A DNA stretch of 64,000 nt, taken from assembly GCA_027943335.1 (NCBI GenBank), contig BSBK01003256.1, positions 2,001,001 through 2,065,000 of the forward strand. Reading direction: 5' to 3'. Positions 24,215-36,984 of the stretch are shown here, piece after piece. Numbering within the stretch: position 1 is the stretch's first letter; each line of letters begins with the position of its first letter. A program made the translations under genes and the position numbers. This stretch comes from Chamaecyparis obtusa (lineage: Eukaryota > Streptophyta > Pinopsida > Cupressales > Cupressaceae). The notes below the pieces were generated by a model, which was not told the origin of the DNA, did not search any database, and was given only the letters and a program-made list of their open reading frames with translations.

Positions 24215-27200
24215 ATGATCAAAGAAGAGGAAAGGAATTGATCCCAACCAAGCCACTAGTTCAGCGGACCTAAACAACCCTACTGGCACTATGGTTATGT
24301 ATGATCCCCATCCACCAATTGTTTAGAATGTGTGGGAAGACCCCACTAAGACACCTACCACAGATTCCAGGAAGTATTCATGTTCCATCTAGGACATGCA
24401 CAAAAGGTCAGCGTGATCATAGCACAGAATCGCCTTGCCATATTGGCTAATTATGCACAAGAGGGTACTCCCATTCCACCGCACCTATGACCCTTTGATT
24501 CTATAAAACCTATTCATATTCCCATGAACATGTATCCTGCAACCATCCAGCAAATCCATGATCCTACCATGCAAATATCAGATATGGCTTCACCCATTCC
24601 TCATCTCTTGTAGCCCGACTCAACAGCTCCCGCAACCCAAACAATGGCCCAATCCACCCCCTTTTCTATCATGGGTGCAACCCTTCTCCCTACCACTTCA
24701 TAAACACCCACACAATCACAAACTTCTACACAAGCACTACCTCCACCTCCAACACAAGCTATTACGCAAATAATACCTACACCTCCCACGCATGTTGCTA
24801 TGCAAACAATACCCCCACCTCCCACATTTACCCAATCTATTACATAGCCCACTTCCACACAAGTTCCTCCTCCACCTTCCACTACAAACATACTGGCTTA
24901 GCAAGTCACCTTCACAACAAGAATTCCATTTATGGTATCCCAAAATCCTCCACCTATATCACAAAAAACCACCTTCGCCCCCATGTTTGTAGCAACAACT
25001 ACATCACAAGCCCAGCCAGGAATTGGCACTACATGGAGCCTCAATCAAGCACAAATGAATGCCCTAGGCATGAACACATAGCAACACCTATCTCAACTCA
25101 CCTATTAATAAGGAACTTTCAAGTAGGCATCACAAAAACCACCCTCTTTTGCTACATCATTCCCCACTTTCATTAATTACTTGTTTATGCCATCAGCCAC
25201 TCCTTAGGCTATACCTCCACCACCACAATAGCTTATCTCTTCTTGTACTACTAATTTCCTTACACAACCACCCATAATCCATTTCCAAACCATTGCCCCC
25301 CCTTCTCAGTAACATGGGCATGCATCCTTCATATATTGGGCAAGCACAATGCCAATCCCAATAGCAGCCATCCTGCCAACCTCCTCCATAGCAGCAGTAC
25401 TTTCTGGCACATCAACCTAATCCTCTCATCCCACAATAGCAAGTTACACCATATCCTACACATCAGCATGCTCCCACTATACAGTGGTAATATATCACCC
25501 AGCAGGTTATCCAAAACCCATTCCAAACCACCTATATAGTAGGGTAATCCCCTTACCCCATCCCACAATATCTTCTGTATATCCCTCCATAATCACCCAC
25601 GCCATCTGATCCCTTCCCAATGGGAGTACCCACTCCAATGCCTATCAACTTGGACTAGGAAGAAATGAAGAATGCCCTCAAGGAACTCAAAGCTTGCAAT
25701 GAGGGCAAAACATTCAAGTTTGAAGAAGTCTGTCCCTACCCTTTCAATAGATCAATCACAACAGTCCCTTTTCCTAAGCATTTCGAGACACCCAAATTTG
25801 ATAAATATCGAGGGAAAGGAGACCCAGTCAACCACATCAAGGAATTGTACATGGCATGTCAAGAGGTGGCATACAATGACATTTACCTCATGCACCTTTT
25901 CCCCAAGAGTCTGGGAGGGAACACCATCGAGTGGTTCTACAATATACCATATGGTTCCATTTCCACATTCATTGAGCTTTCAGAGAAATTTGTGGCCTAG
26001 TATGCACATAACATCAAGGAAAAAAACTCCTTGTTAGACTTATGAAATACTAAACAAAAAGGGGGGAAAAACTCTGGCTGACTATCTGCAAAGATGGCAA
26101 AACCTCACCACGAGGTTGTCATATCAACAGCCATAAAAACACCTCACCAAAATATTCATTGACAATCTGCACCCAAAGTTATCCCACTTCATACAGATGA
26201 ATTACATACAGACCTATTAAGACATAAAAGGAAAAGGAATCGACGTCAAACAAGGTCTTTTGGACTATGGTGCCATTAAACATTACAAGGAAAGCTCCCA
26301 AGATAGGCCCAATAATGATCGATCGCACTACTGGAACAAGAATAAGAATGTGGTTATAGATGGAGCCATGGACACCAAACATGTCCAAGTTGTTATTGCC
26401 AAACCTAATCCCCCTCTCTCATATCAGCAACAAGCACCCATGTACTAGTACTAAGTGCCTACCCACCAACAACTGCATTGTCCACAACCCACCAACCAAA
26501 CCAATGCCATCTTTGTCACCCAAGGATAGAACAAACCACATGTTCGTAACAACTAGAAATGCACATTCACTCCCCTTGGAGAACCCTTGGATGCCATCTT
26601 CTACCATATGGCCAATGCTAATCTGATTGTATACCCACAAACCCATCTATTTGACAAATCCACACCTAAGCCTGCCTGGTACAAAGACAATGAGTATTGT
26701 GACTATCACTGTGTCAAGAGACATGCCACCGTGAAGTGTATGAAGCTCAAACACCACATCCAAGACCTCATAGACAAAAAGGAGATCACAGTTGACACCC
26801 CTTCCTAGGCATCATCAAATGCTAGCCTACAAATCTATTAGAATGTGTTTCCTCAACACAATGTAGGTAAGAACCAAACCAATGCTAATCCTCCCCAGAA
26901 CCAAGGCAAGGGTAAAAAAGGTGACCACATTGATGGGAAGACTATACTACTTCTTACATAAACTATGATAAATTCATTAGTTGCATTTACCAAGTCAAGC
27001 CTAAGGTGAGCTTGATTCGCATCAAGGGTGTTGAGAGATAGTGCGTTGTTGCCACTCACAGAGGCCGGATAGCTATTATAGGTGAAAACCCTACCACTAT
27101 CCCCAGTGCACAATACAACCTCCTAGAACACCTTGGGAACACACATGCCCAAATCTCCATCCTCAACCTCCTCCTTACATCACCCCTTCATTAGGAAGTC

Positions 27201-28700
27201 CTCAAAAATGCCCTCCAACAAACTTGTGTCCTTGCAGACATTAATGCTATCTAATTCAAGAACCTTATGGGACACTTGTCCACATCCTCCACCCTCTCTT
27301 TCTAGACTTCCAACATGCCATCCATCAAGCCAGACCATAACCTCCCACTTTGTATCACCATCATGGTCAATGACTTTTCTATCAAATAGGTCATGATAGA
27401 TAATGGTTTGACCCTGAATCTATGTATGTTAAAGTTTTTCCATCAAGTTGGTTTCACAGAAGCAGACATATCACCTGAGATCATCACTATAAAATCCTAT
27501 GACAACTTGGAATGTACATCAGAAGGTATCATCATGTTACCTATCAAGATAGGCCCTGTGATTCAAGAGACCATGTGTCATGTTGTTGATCTTGACCTAC
27601 CCTTCAACATCCTCCTCGGTAGACCATGGATCCACTCCATTAAATTTTTTCCCCTCCACCTATCATTAGTGCATTAAATTTCCATATCAAGGAACTAAGA
27701 TCACCATCCACACAAATCCCTAGCCCTTCTCATACTATCGTGCAATAGAAACTTCCTTCCCCCACTCCACTCATTGTCCTAGAATTGACATTGGCACTTT
27801 GGTCACTAGTTCATCCCAATCCCATTGCGATCCAGAAAAAATCCTCACCTCCACCCTTTCTTCCTTCAAGATCAACAATAGGGGTTGCAGCAAGTAAAGC
27901 CTCATTGATGCCTTTGTATTTGGGGCTCTTCCTTGGATCTTTACACTCAAGGATGCCTGTGTCATGAAACCAAGACCCCTCAAGAGGGCCCCAAGATCAA
28001 GACTCTGGGTTCATGTACTTTTGTCTCTAATGGAATTTTGAATGGGCAGGAGCTAGCACCTGATATTAGCCAATGGCTCTACAAGGATCCTCCTCCACCC
28101 AATGCTGAGCTTCTTGGATTTTTTAAAGACAAATACCCCATATCCCACAAATGGGCTACCGAGCAATGGAACTATCAAGGTGGTGATCTTGGCCCCATAG
28201 AGGCCAGAATGAAAGATCCAATGGAAGCATCCAAGAACCCACCAAATCAAGGCCTTGGTTTTAACACCCCTTGCCTACACATACAAGGACCCATTTTCAT
28301 GACTGGGGGCACTAATCTACCTGGCATGACCCTATTGAATATCCAAAACAAAATTGTGGAAGTCGAAGATACTCCGTAAGAGGAAGAAAAATGATCCTAT
28401 GATGATATCTTTGATGATGAAACATTCCTAGGCAACTATGTCCTCTGCCAACTTGCTATCAACTTCATTGACCTTCCACTCCTTCACCCTAACCTCATAG
28501 ACTAGGATCAACCAAGTGTGGTACATGTTGATGAGTTTTGAAGTGAGGAGGCACTCCTAGGATTCATGGGAGCCACAGATCAATAGTCAGACTGGGGGCA
28601 AGAATCAACATTTGTCTATTAGCTCAATCCCAAAGGATATTTTAGGGAAGATGAAGTCTCCAGCCACAAAATCAAGAATAAAAAAGAAAACAAAGAGTCC
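24215..28700 (+). pseudogene. Tat-4: Ty3/gypsy (Tat-type) gag and protease remnant
   Basis: Pieces appear in order in shifting frames. An N-terminal part (AQNRLAILANYAQEG) is followed by a Pro/Thr/Gln-rich stretch (about 24550-25650). The gag domain is at 25740-26090 (KHFETPKFDKYRGKGDP, FPKSLGGNTIEWFY). A Tat-style zinc knuckle, YCDYHCVKRHATVKCMKLKHH, is near 26694. A retropepsin region (27390-27660) reads MIDNGLTLNLC and ends LPFNILLGRPWIHS, matching IDGGASLNIC and AYNILLGRPWIHS in Tat-3; the Gly after the catalytic Asp is lost. Then comes an acidic spacer with PDISQWLYKDPPPP (28060) to about 28700. RT, RNase H and integrase are missing; the sequence ends at an unrelated minus-strand LTR. 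It is an old, truncated copy. Confidence 0.85.
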
Positions 28701-28731
28701 TTATGTGAAAACCAAAATGTAATACCTAAAA

Positions 28732-29854
28732 TGTAGTGTTAAAGAACATAAAGCGGGCTAAAAATTCAACAAAACAAGTTAAATAAACACTTATGAGAAG
28801 ATCTACAAATGAAGACAAAAACATGAAAGAAGAAAGAAAACCTTCAAGCTTCTAAGAGCTCCAAATGTAGAATATTTGTCCAAGAGGGGTATGTGTGCTC
28901 ATAAACTTTGTTCAAGCTTCAATGGATGGTTGGAAATTTTGGCATTATAAGGCTATGATTGATGTTTTTGGTCTTCAAAATGGCATGATAACAATGTATA
29001 AAAGGTGGATGAAAAAGAAGGAGATGAAGGCTCAATTTATAGGCAAAGCGAAGGGAAAATGGATGGTCAAGATGCAAGGTCAAGATGCATTTGAGAGGGA
29101 GCACATGGATTGTGCTTTCTCAAATGCAACTCATTGTGACAAGTGTCATAATGGGAGAGGTTGGAAGAAATTGGGGAATGTGACCATTTTAGGAGATGTG
29201 AGAGGGGACAAATGTGTAAGAGAAGGATGGAGTGTGTAAGGGATGTGTAAGAGCATTTAAGGTTGATGTGAGGTGAGAGAATTGGGGGATGTGAGGATTT
29301 GACATGAGGGTTGACTTGGGTTGGCTTAGGATTTATTAATCCATGGATTATGATTGTGCAAATATTCAGGAGGTGATTAGGCTTGGATTAAGAGGCAAGT
29401 GGGAGGTTTAGGGGGATGTGATGGGAGGAAAGAGAATGAGTGGAGGGTTGGATTAGATAATCATAGGTCATTAGATAATTAAGGGTGATTAGTATGTGTG
29501 AAGGGTTTGGGTTGAGTATGAACTAAATGTTAGGATTTTGGGGATGGGTTTGGTAAAGGGTTAAGGTTGGAATTAAATATTTTATTTAATTTGAAGTGGG
29601 AGGAAAATGGGGTTTCATGAATTAATTTAAATAGATAAGTATATCCATTTAAATTAATAGAGGAATGAGGATTAATTAATTATCAGACTATAGGTTTGTC
29701 ATTTAGATAATCAATTGGACTATAATTAATTAATTTAATTAATTAACTAGGGGATGACATAAATTAACCAAATAATAATATTTAATTAATAAAATGCCTT
29801 AAGAGAAAACTAAATAAGATTAATTAATTATGTAATTAGATTTAGGTGTCTACA
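28732..29854 (-). mobile_element. Lone LTR, TGTAGACACC family, minus orientation (about 1.1 kb)
   Basis: In element sense it starts TGTAGACACCTAAATC at 29854, has ATTAATTAATTAA-rich sequence, a TATA box (GCCTATAAATTGAG, near 29040) and ends near CACTACA (28732) or TATTACA (28718). The start and layout match the solo LTR at 48579-49906. The flanks (TAAAA left, AGTAC right) are not a target duplication, and the two sides belong to different elements, so this is not a simple solo LTR. The 114-codon plus-strand ORF at 28895 is antisense to the LTR and not credible. Confidence 0.7.
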
Positions 29855-30063
29855 AGTACATTGCATGTACATCTACATGAGACAAATGAAGAGAATAAAA
29901 ATCTATAATGGATAATGAAAATATGAGATAGAAAAATGAGAAACTGAAATGTGAGTTGAAGGCTGCAAATGATTTCCTCAAGAAATTTAATAAAAGTACC
30001 GAAATACTTGATGAATAATTGAAGAAGTGGAGAATACAAGGAGAAAGTTATGGATTAGACTAC
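29855..30063 (+). pseudogene. Sirevirus-like copia gag, coiled-coil part (left of the Copia-2 insertion)
   Basis: One frame reads KNEKLKCELKAANDFLKKF, then NKSTEILDE, then GESYGLDY, with a stop in between. This is the charged heptad-rich tail found before the zinc knuckles in Sirevirus-type gag proteins, ending in a GLGY-like box. It is cut at 30063 by Copia-2 and resumes at 36985. Confidence 0.7.
30059..30063. repeat. Copia-2 target site duplication, left copy
   Basis: ACTAC; the right copy (36980-36984) is ACCAC, one transition apart. Confidence 0.75.
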
Positions 30064-31245
30064 TATTAGGAATGAATGTTTAATATATCCTATGGGATTA
30101 TTGGCAGCCATTCTGTTGTAGTTGTTGTTGCATTCATGACTATGATTGTCATTGATGTCAACATGGTGATCTACTAGAGATTAGCAAAGGAGCAGATAGT
30201 GTTTGGATTAACGCATGTGGGATATTGAAGATCAAGCTATGTGATGTTGAGGATTTAATTTTTTCTATGTTATATGTTCATGGTTAAAAGCATAGATGGT
30301 AATTCATTTATTCATGGAATTTATGAACATTTTGGTAGAAGCATTACTCAGGTAGTGTTCCTGAGTAGCGGTTTGTGGAAATCGGATGATATCTCCTAAT
30401 CAGGATAGAATATGGTTTTGCATAGTTAGATAGAAGTTGAAGACATATTTTTAGTGATGTGGATGACAGTGCAAACTTTGAGGTCACACGAGTGAAGAAT
30501 TATTCTAATTGGAAGCCAACAATTTTGTGTAATTTTTTATCTAACGTGTGGAAACTTTTATTTTGTAATTGGATGCTGACTCATTTGTAATTACTTGAGT
30601 GTGGTACAAAGGAAGGAATTTTTTTCCTTTTCATAATATGGAATTGATGAAGTGAATGAAGTTGTGAAAGTGAATTTTTGAAGGAAGACATGCGAGGTAC
30701 ACAGATCTAAAATTGAGATCTGGTGTAGCAGTGAGTGCGATTTGGCATAGCCAGAGAAGAGGTAACATATTGTTGAGATCAATAATAGTTTGATATTATT
30801 ATGTTGAATAATCTAGAGATCAGTTGGATAGTGTGTTTAGTGATCTTTCCATTGAATATGTTTTGGCAGTGGGTCCTTTTGTCTTCCATAACTCCTAACA
30901 GAGTTAGAATCTTTTAGCAAGGATTCAAAATCTCCTATTAGGGATTCATATGTACTAAATGTATTTCATAAGACTCCTAATAGAGTCCATCCTTTCACAA
31001 GGAATATTCATATTAGTGCATCTTTTGTGGGCATCATTCCCACCAAGGTTTACTCTTTGATGAAGAGGTTCCCTAGTCAACATATCTTGTGTCATTGTGT
31101 TATTCTGTATGAATATCTTTCTATGGTTGTTAATTACATTGCTTACATGGTTAAATGTTGTTGAAGTTGATAAAAGTTATAATTATCTGATAATTGATTA
31201 ACCCCCCCCCTCCTCAATTATCTTGGTGGACTTTACTTTCTAACA
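30064..31245 (+). mobile_element. Copia-2 5' LTR (1182 bp)
   Basis: It begins TATTAGGAATGAATG (the right LTR keeps TGTTAGG) and ends CTTTCTAACA. A nine-C run lies near 31202. The TATA-box position reads TACAAAG (about 30603), a T-to-C change from the family TATAAAG. Confidence 0.92.
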
Positions 31246-31247
31246 AT

Positions 31248-31259
31248 TGGTATTAGAGT
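31248..31259 (+). promoter_or_regulatory. Copia-2 primer binding site, mutated
   Basis: TGGTATTAGAGT lies two bases after the LTR. It differs from the intact TGGTATCAGAGC of Copia-1 by two C-to-T changes. Confidence 0.85.
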
Positions 31260-31262
31260 AGC

Positions 31263-34200
31263 AAGTCCTTGAAAGAGAAGTTTAACAGCTTTAGGAGATC
31301 CATGGAAAATTTTAGGAAAGAAAGCCCTAAGTTTGATGGAGTGAATTTTGACAGCTGGAAAGAAAAGATGAAGACACACCTACTATGTTTTGGACCAAGT
31401 TATCGGTTAATTACAAAGAATGAGAAGACTATCATTAATGAGGATAATCTTGAAACATGTTCTAGTGATGAGAGAGATCTATTCATCTATAACATACTCG
31501 CCAGAGAAGCACTTTTGACAGCCCTTCTGGAGAATGAGTACAATCTGGTAAAATCTTTGAAAACATCTCATGAAATTTGGAAAGCTTTACACTCTACTTT
31601 TGAAGGTGATGAACATGCAAAGATGGTCAGATTACATAATTGGATATGTGCATTTGAAGGTATAAGAATGATGGAAGATGAATCTGTTAGAAGTTATATT
31701 GGTAGAATGTCAGAAATTTTTGTAGGTATAAAATCTTGTGGAGGAACAAAGATAGAGAATGAACTGATATGGAAAATTCTGAAGACATTGACTCCTATAT
31801 TTAAGCAAACAACACAGATGATTGAATAAGTTATACCTTGTACTTCAAACTTTACAAGAGAGAATCTTCTTGGAAGATTGGAAGTAGCAAAAATGAACTT
31901 GAGGCTATCAGGAGACTTTCCTAGAATGGAGACAGCATTTAGTGCTCTTAGTGTTTACCCTACTTTGTCAAGACGCATCAGTGTGAGTGGAGATTATGCT
32001 AGTAGCAGCAGATCTAGAAATGAAGAAAATAGGAACATTGAAGAAGGTATTGCCTTACTTGTGAAGAGAGAATCAGATGGTAATAAAATTTTTAAATGTT
32101 GGACTTATCAAGAATTTGGTCATTTTGCATCTAAATGTCCTAAGAGAGTTAAAAAGTACAGAAACAATTTTAAGCCTATAAGATCTAAGGAATGTTATTA
32201 TGCTAATGATGAAGATCTTGAATCTAGTATAGAGAGAACTTTAAGTGAAATTGATACTGAGAATAATGATGATATAGAATTTGTAGCAATTAAGGAAGAA
32301 AGTCCTGAAATAGAGGTTAAGGAATAAAAAGGCCTAGTTTCTCAAGTTGAAAAGAAAGCTGATTGGATTATAGATAGTGGTTGTTCACATCATATGACTA
32401 GAGACATGAGGAAATTCATAAAGTTTAACAATTATGATGGAGGAGTTGTTAGAGTTGGAAATAATGCACCTTGTTTGATTAAAGGTATAGGATCTAGTAC
32501 TCTTGATGGAAAGACTAATATTGATGATGTTTACTTTGTGGATGGTTTCAAAAATAATCTTTTGAGTGTTTGATAGTTAGTTGATAAGGGATATCAAGTT
32601 TGGTTTACTGAGAAAACTTGTGTGATAAAAGATAAATATGGAAATTTGATTGGTACTGGATCTAGAACAAGGGGTAATGTATTTCAATTGAATCCTAATG
32701 AGATGACATGTTTGATTACTAAGATTGATGATAGTTGGTTATGGCATAGAAATTTTTTCATATAAATTTTGATAAAATTGTGAAAGTGAGTACTAAACTT
32801 ACAGTAAGAGATTTGCCTAGAATTATGAAGCCTACTAACATGATTTGCAAGGAATGTGTGATGGCTAAATAGAAGAGGAGCTCATTTCCTAGTAAGAAGT
32901 TTACATCTGTAGAAAATTTGGAGATTGTTCATACAAACTTGAGCAGTCCTACAAGGAGTAGAGGATTCTATGGAAAAAGGTATTTATGATTCTTGTTGAT
33001 GATTTTACAAGAATGATGTGGATTGCATTTCTTAAAGAAAAGTTTGAAGTAGTTGATAAGTTTAAGATCATTAAGAATAAAGTTAAGAATGAATCTGGAA
33101 TGAAAATTAAATGTTTGAGATTAGATAGAGGTGGAGAATTTACTTCTAGAGAGTTTAACACTTTTTGTGAAGTAAATGGTATTAAGAGACATTTTTCAGC
33201 CCCTAGAACACTTGAACAAAATGGTATTGCAAAAGGAAGAAATAGATCAATGACTGAAGTAGCAAGAGCTATGTTATTTGAAAATGATTTGGTGAAGATA
33301 TTTTGGAGAGAAGCAGTGAAAACAATAGTGTATACAATGAACAGAGTACAAATCAAAGCAGACACAAACAAAACACCCTATGAATTATGGTTTGGACATG
33401 TACCCTCAGTTAAGTATTTTAGAATTTTTGGAAGCAAATGTCATATAAAGAGAGATGATGATATTGGAAAGTTTGATCCTAAAAGTGATGAAGGTATATT
33501 TCTTGGATATTCTTTGAAGAGAAAATCTTATAGATGTTATAACAAGAGAACTAATATTATTGTTGAGAGTGCAAATGTTAAAGTTGATGAAAAGTTAAAA
33601 TTCTGGAAAGAATGCTTGATTATGAATCTGATGAAGGAACTCATCCTAGACCTAATACTGAAACTACTAAATTATTCTATGAAACTAATAGTGACTTGTT
33701 AAATGAAAGCCATGGTGAGATCATTGAAGAACCGACACCTGAAGTAAGATCTGAGATAGTGACACCTAATAGGAATTTATCAAAGAATCATCCTATTGAG
33801 AAGATTATTAGAAGCATAGATAGAGGAGTTCTAACTTGAAATAAGGTACAAGAATAGTTATGTTTGATTTCTCAAATTGAACCTAAAGCTACAAGTGAAG
33901 CTTGTGAAGATGAACATTGGATTAAAGCTATGAAAGAAGAACTAGATCATATTGAAAAGAACAAGACATGGGAATTGGTCCCTAGACCTAAAGACAAGAA
34001 TGTTATTGGAACTAAATGGGTATTCAGAAACAAGATGAATGAACAAGGAGAAATAGTAAGGAACAAAACAAGATTAGTATGTAAAGGATACTCACATCAA
34101 GAAGGAATTGACTATGAAGAAACTTTTGCACTAGTAGCAAGAATTGTAGTAAGAATGTTTTTAGCCTATGCAGCTTTTAAGAAATTCAAAGTATATCAGT

Positions 34201-35413
34201 GGATATGAAGTCAGCATTTTTGAATGGAGAGCTGGAAGAAGAAGTCTACATTGAGCAACCTGAAGGTTTTTCTTTAACTCAAGAAGGATACATGGTATGT
34301 AAACTAAAGAAAGCCTTATATGGACTAAAGCAAGCACCTAGAACTTGGTATGCAAGATTGGATAAGTATTTTTTAAAATTGGGATTTACAAAAGACACAG
34401 CTGATAGCAACCTATACACAAAAGAAATTGAAAATGGATTGTTGGTTGTAGTTATTTTTGTTGATGACATTATTTTTGGAGGAGAAGATGAAGCCAGTGA
34501 TAAATTTGCTAATGAAATGAAAATTGAATTTGAAATGAGAATGATTGGTGAAATGAAATACTTTTTGGGATTACAAATAACACAAAATAGTGATGGTATC
34601 TTTGTTAGTCAAACAAAATACTTGAATGACTTGTTGAAAAGATTTGGAATGGAGAACTATAAACTTGTTGGAACACCTATGGTAACTGGACATAAGTTAT
34701 CTAGCATAGATGAGACTCTTGTAGTTGAACAGAAAAAGTATGGATCTATGATTGGAGGATTGCAATACTTGACAAATACAAGACCTAATATAGCACATTC
34801 AGTTGGAATTGTAGCAAGATTTCAAGTTGAACCTAGAGAATCACATTATGTAGTAGTAAAGAGGATACTGAGATATTTAAGAGGCACAATGGACTATGGA
34901 TTGTGGTATGAAAAATATGATGATTTCACCCTATATGCATATACAGATGTTGATTGGGGAGGCAGTGTTGATGATAAAAAGAGCACCAGTGGTGGAGCAT
35001 TTTTCCTTCGAGGAAGATTAGTTTCTTGGCTAAGAAAAAAGAAGAATTGTATTTCACAAAGCATAGAAAAAGTAGAATATGTAGCAGTAGCAAACAATTG
35101 TAACCAGATAATTTGGATGAAGCAAATGTTGAAGGATATTGGAATAAAATTTGTTGAGCCTACTATTATACATTGTGATAACACTAGCACAATTAGTATG
35201 TCTAAGAACCCTGTATTGCATTCTAAGACAAAGCATATAGAGATTAAGTATCATGTAGTAAGAGAGAAAGTTGTTGAGAAAGAAGTTAGACTTGAGTACA
35301 TAAGCACAAAGGAGTAGATAGTAGACATATTTACAAAACCTTTGCCTAAGGATACATTTGAGTATCTAAGATGTATACTTGGGGTTATGCCCCTACCTAA
35401 TTTTGAGAAGTGA
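31263..35413 (+). pseudogene. Copia-2 gag-pol (gag, CCHC, protease, integrase, RT, RNase H)
   Basis: The family start codon (ATG in Copia-1) is AAG here, at 31263. Gag reads KFDGVNFDSWKEKMK. The knuckle is CWTYQEFGHFASKC, with the second Cys changed to Tyr. The protease motif WIIDSGCSHHM starts near 32361. A deletion in the pre-integrase domain (near 32750) and frameshifts near 32985, 33610 and 34195 break the frame. The integrase has lost its first catalytic Asp (VHTNLSSP) and its Glu (NGIAKGRNR) but keeps LDRGGEF. RT from 34199 to 35317 is the longest intact stretch, with FVDD at 34457-34468, then RNase H (YTDVDWGGSVDD) and the ending VDIFTKPLPKD, with a TAG at 35315. It is more damaged than Copia-1. 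Confidence 0.94.
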
Positions 35414-35484
35414 TGTAGATTGTTGCATCTTTCTAGTGGTATATAAGCCTTATCTTTCTTCTAGATTGGATGTTGGTACTTCAT

Positions 35485-35798
35485 CTATGGGGGAGTATGT
35501 GTATTTGAGCTAAGTCATGAGGACTCTAGTGAATGTATTTTCTGAACAGTGTCTTTTGACATTAGAGTTGTTTTTGACATAATGATGAAATTTTTATCAT
35601 TGTTTTCAATGGGGGAGAAGTGTACATGAAAAACCATTTGTACCATCTATTGAAGAGAACTAAATAGGAAAATGAAGCAAGATTTAATTGATGAAGAGGA
35701 CTCAAAAGTATTTTTCAGAGCGACAATGTTGCATTGTTGGATTTATTGAACATTGGATGTTTTTCATCTATGTTGCCATCAATGCCAATGGGGGAGAT
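35485..35798 (+). promoter_or_regulatory. Copia-2 3' region with three polypurine tracts
   Basis: CTATGGGGGAGTATG (35485), CAATGGGGGAGAAG (35608) and CCAATGGGGGAGAT (35786-35798, against the LTR) match the three tracts of Copia-1 in order and spacing. Confidence 0.8.
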
Positions 35799-36979
35799 TG
35801 TTAGGAATGAATTTTGAATATATCCTATGGGAGTATTGGCAGCCATTCTATAGTATTTGTTGTTGCATTCATGACTATGATTGTCATTGATGTCAACACA
35901 GTGATCTACTGAAGATTAGCAGAGGAGCAGATAGTGTTTGGATTAGCGCACATGGGATATTGTAGATCAAGCTATGTGATGTTGAGGATTTACTCTTTTC
36001 TATGTTATATGTTCATGGTTAAGAGCACAAATAGTAATTCATTTATTCATGGAAGTTATGAGCATTTTGGTAGAAGCAGTATTCAGGCAGTGTTCCTGAG
36101 TAGTGGTTTGTGGAAATCGGATGATATCTCCTAATCAGGATGGAATCTAGTTTTGCGCAGTTAGAGAGAAGTTGAAGACATATTGTTAGTGATGTGGATG
36201 ATAGTGCAAACTTTGAGGTCACATGAGTGAAGAATTATTCTAATTGGAAGCTGATAGTTTTGTGTAATTTTTGATGTAACATGTGGAAACTTTTATTTTG
36301 TAATTGGATGCCGTCTCATTTGTAATTACTTGAGTGTGGTATAAAGTAAGGAATGTTTTTCCTTGTTGTAATATGGAATTGATGAAGTGAATAAAGTTTT
36401 GAAAGCCAATTTGTGAAGGAAGACATGTGAGGTATATAGATCTGAAATTGAGATATGGTGTAGTAGTGAGTGCAGTTTGGCACAGTCAAAGAAGAGGTAA
36501 CATATTGTTGAGATCAGTAATAGTTTAATATTATTCTATTGAATAATCTAGAGATCAGTTGGATAGTGTGTTTAGTGATCTTTCCATTGAAGTTGTTTGG
36601 GCAGTGGGTCCTTCTATCTTCCATAACTCCTAACAGAGTTAGAATCTTTTAGCAGGGATTCAAAATCTCCTAACAGGGATTCATATGTACTGAATGTATT
36701 TCATAAGACTCCTAATAGGGTCCATCCTTTCACAAGGAATATTCATATTAGTGCATCTTTTTTGGGCATCATTCCCACTGGGTTTTACTCTTTGATCAAG
36801 AGGTTCCCTAGTCAAAATATCTTGTGTCATTGTGTTATTGTGTATGAATATCTTTCTATGGTTGTTAATTACATTGCTTACATGGTTAAATATTGTTGAA
36901 GTTGATAAAAGTTATAATTATCTGATAACTGATTCAACCCCCCCCCCCTAGTTATCTTGGTGGACTTTACTTTCTAACA
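35799..36979 (+). mobile_element. Copia-2 3' LTR (1181 bp)
   Basis: It starts TGTTAGGAATGAATT and ends CTTTCTAACA. TATA-box candidate TATAAAG at 36340-36346. An eleven-C run lies near 36939. Confidence 0.94.
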
Positions 36980-36984
36980 ACCAC
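36980..36984. repeat. Copia-2 target site duplication, right copy
   Basis: ACCAC against ACTAC on the left (30059-30063). Confidence 0.75.

Larger units (their letters stand above)
30064..36979 (+). mobile_element. Copia-2: Ty1/copia (Sirevirus-like) element, 6916 bp
   Basis: Full-length relative of Copia-1 on the other strand, with LTRs of 1182 and 1181 bp, an eroded methionine-tRNA primer site, gag-pol in several frames, three polypurine tracts, and a target duplication differing at one base (ACTAC/ACCAC). It lies inside a Sirevirus-like gag gene, whose coiled coil is on the left and zinc knuckles on the right, in the same orientation as that host gene. Confidence 0.94.

Noticed and set aside
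24601..24943. Gly/Val/Cys-rich minus-strand ORFs
   Set aside because: They are the reverse complement of the Pro/Thr-rich stretch of the Tat-4 gag.
28895..29239. 114-codon plus-strand ORF
   Set aside because: It lies antisense inside an LTR, has no domain, and covers the LTR promoter region.
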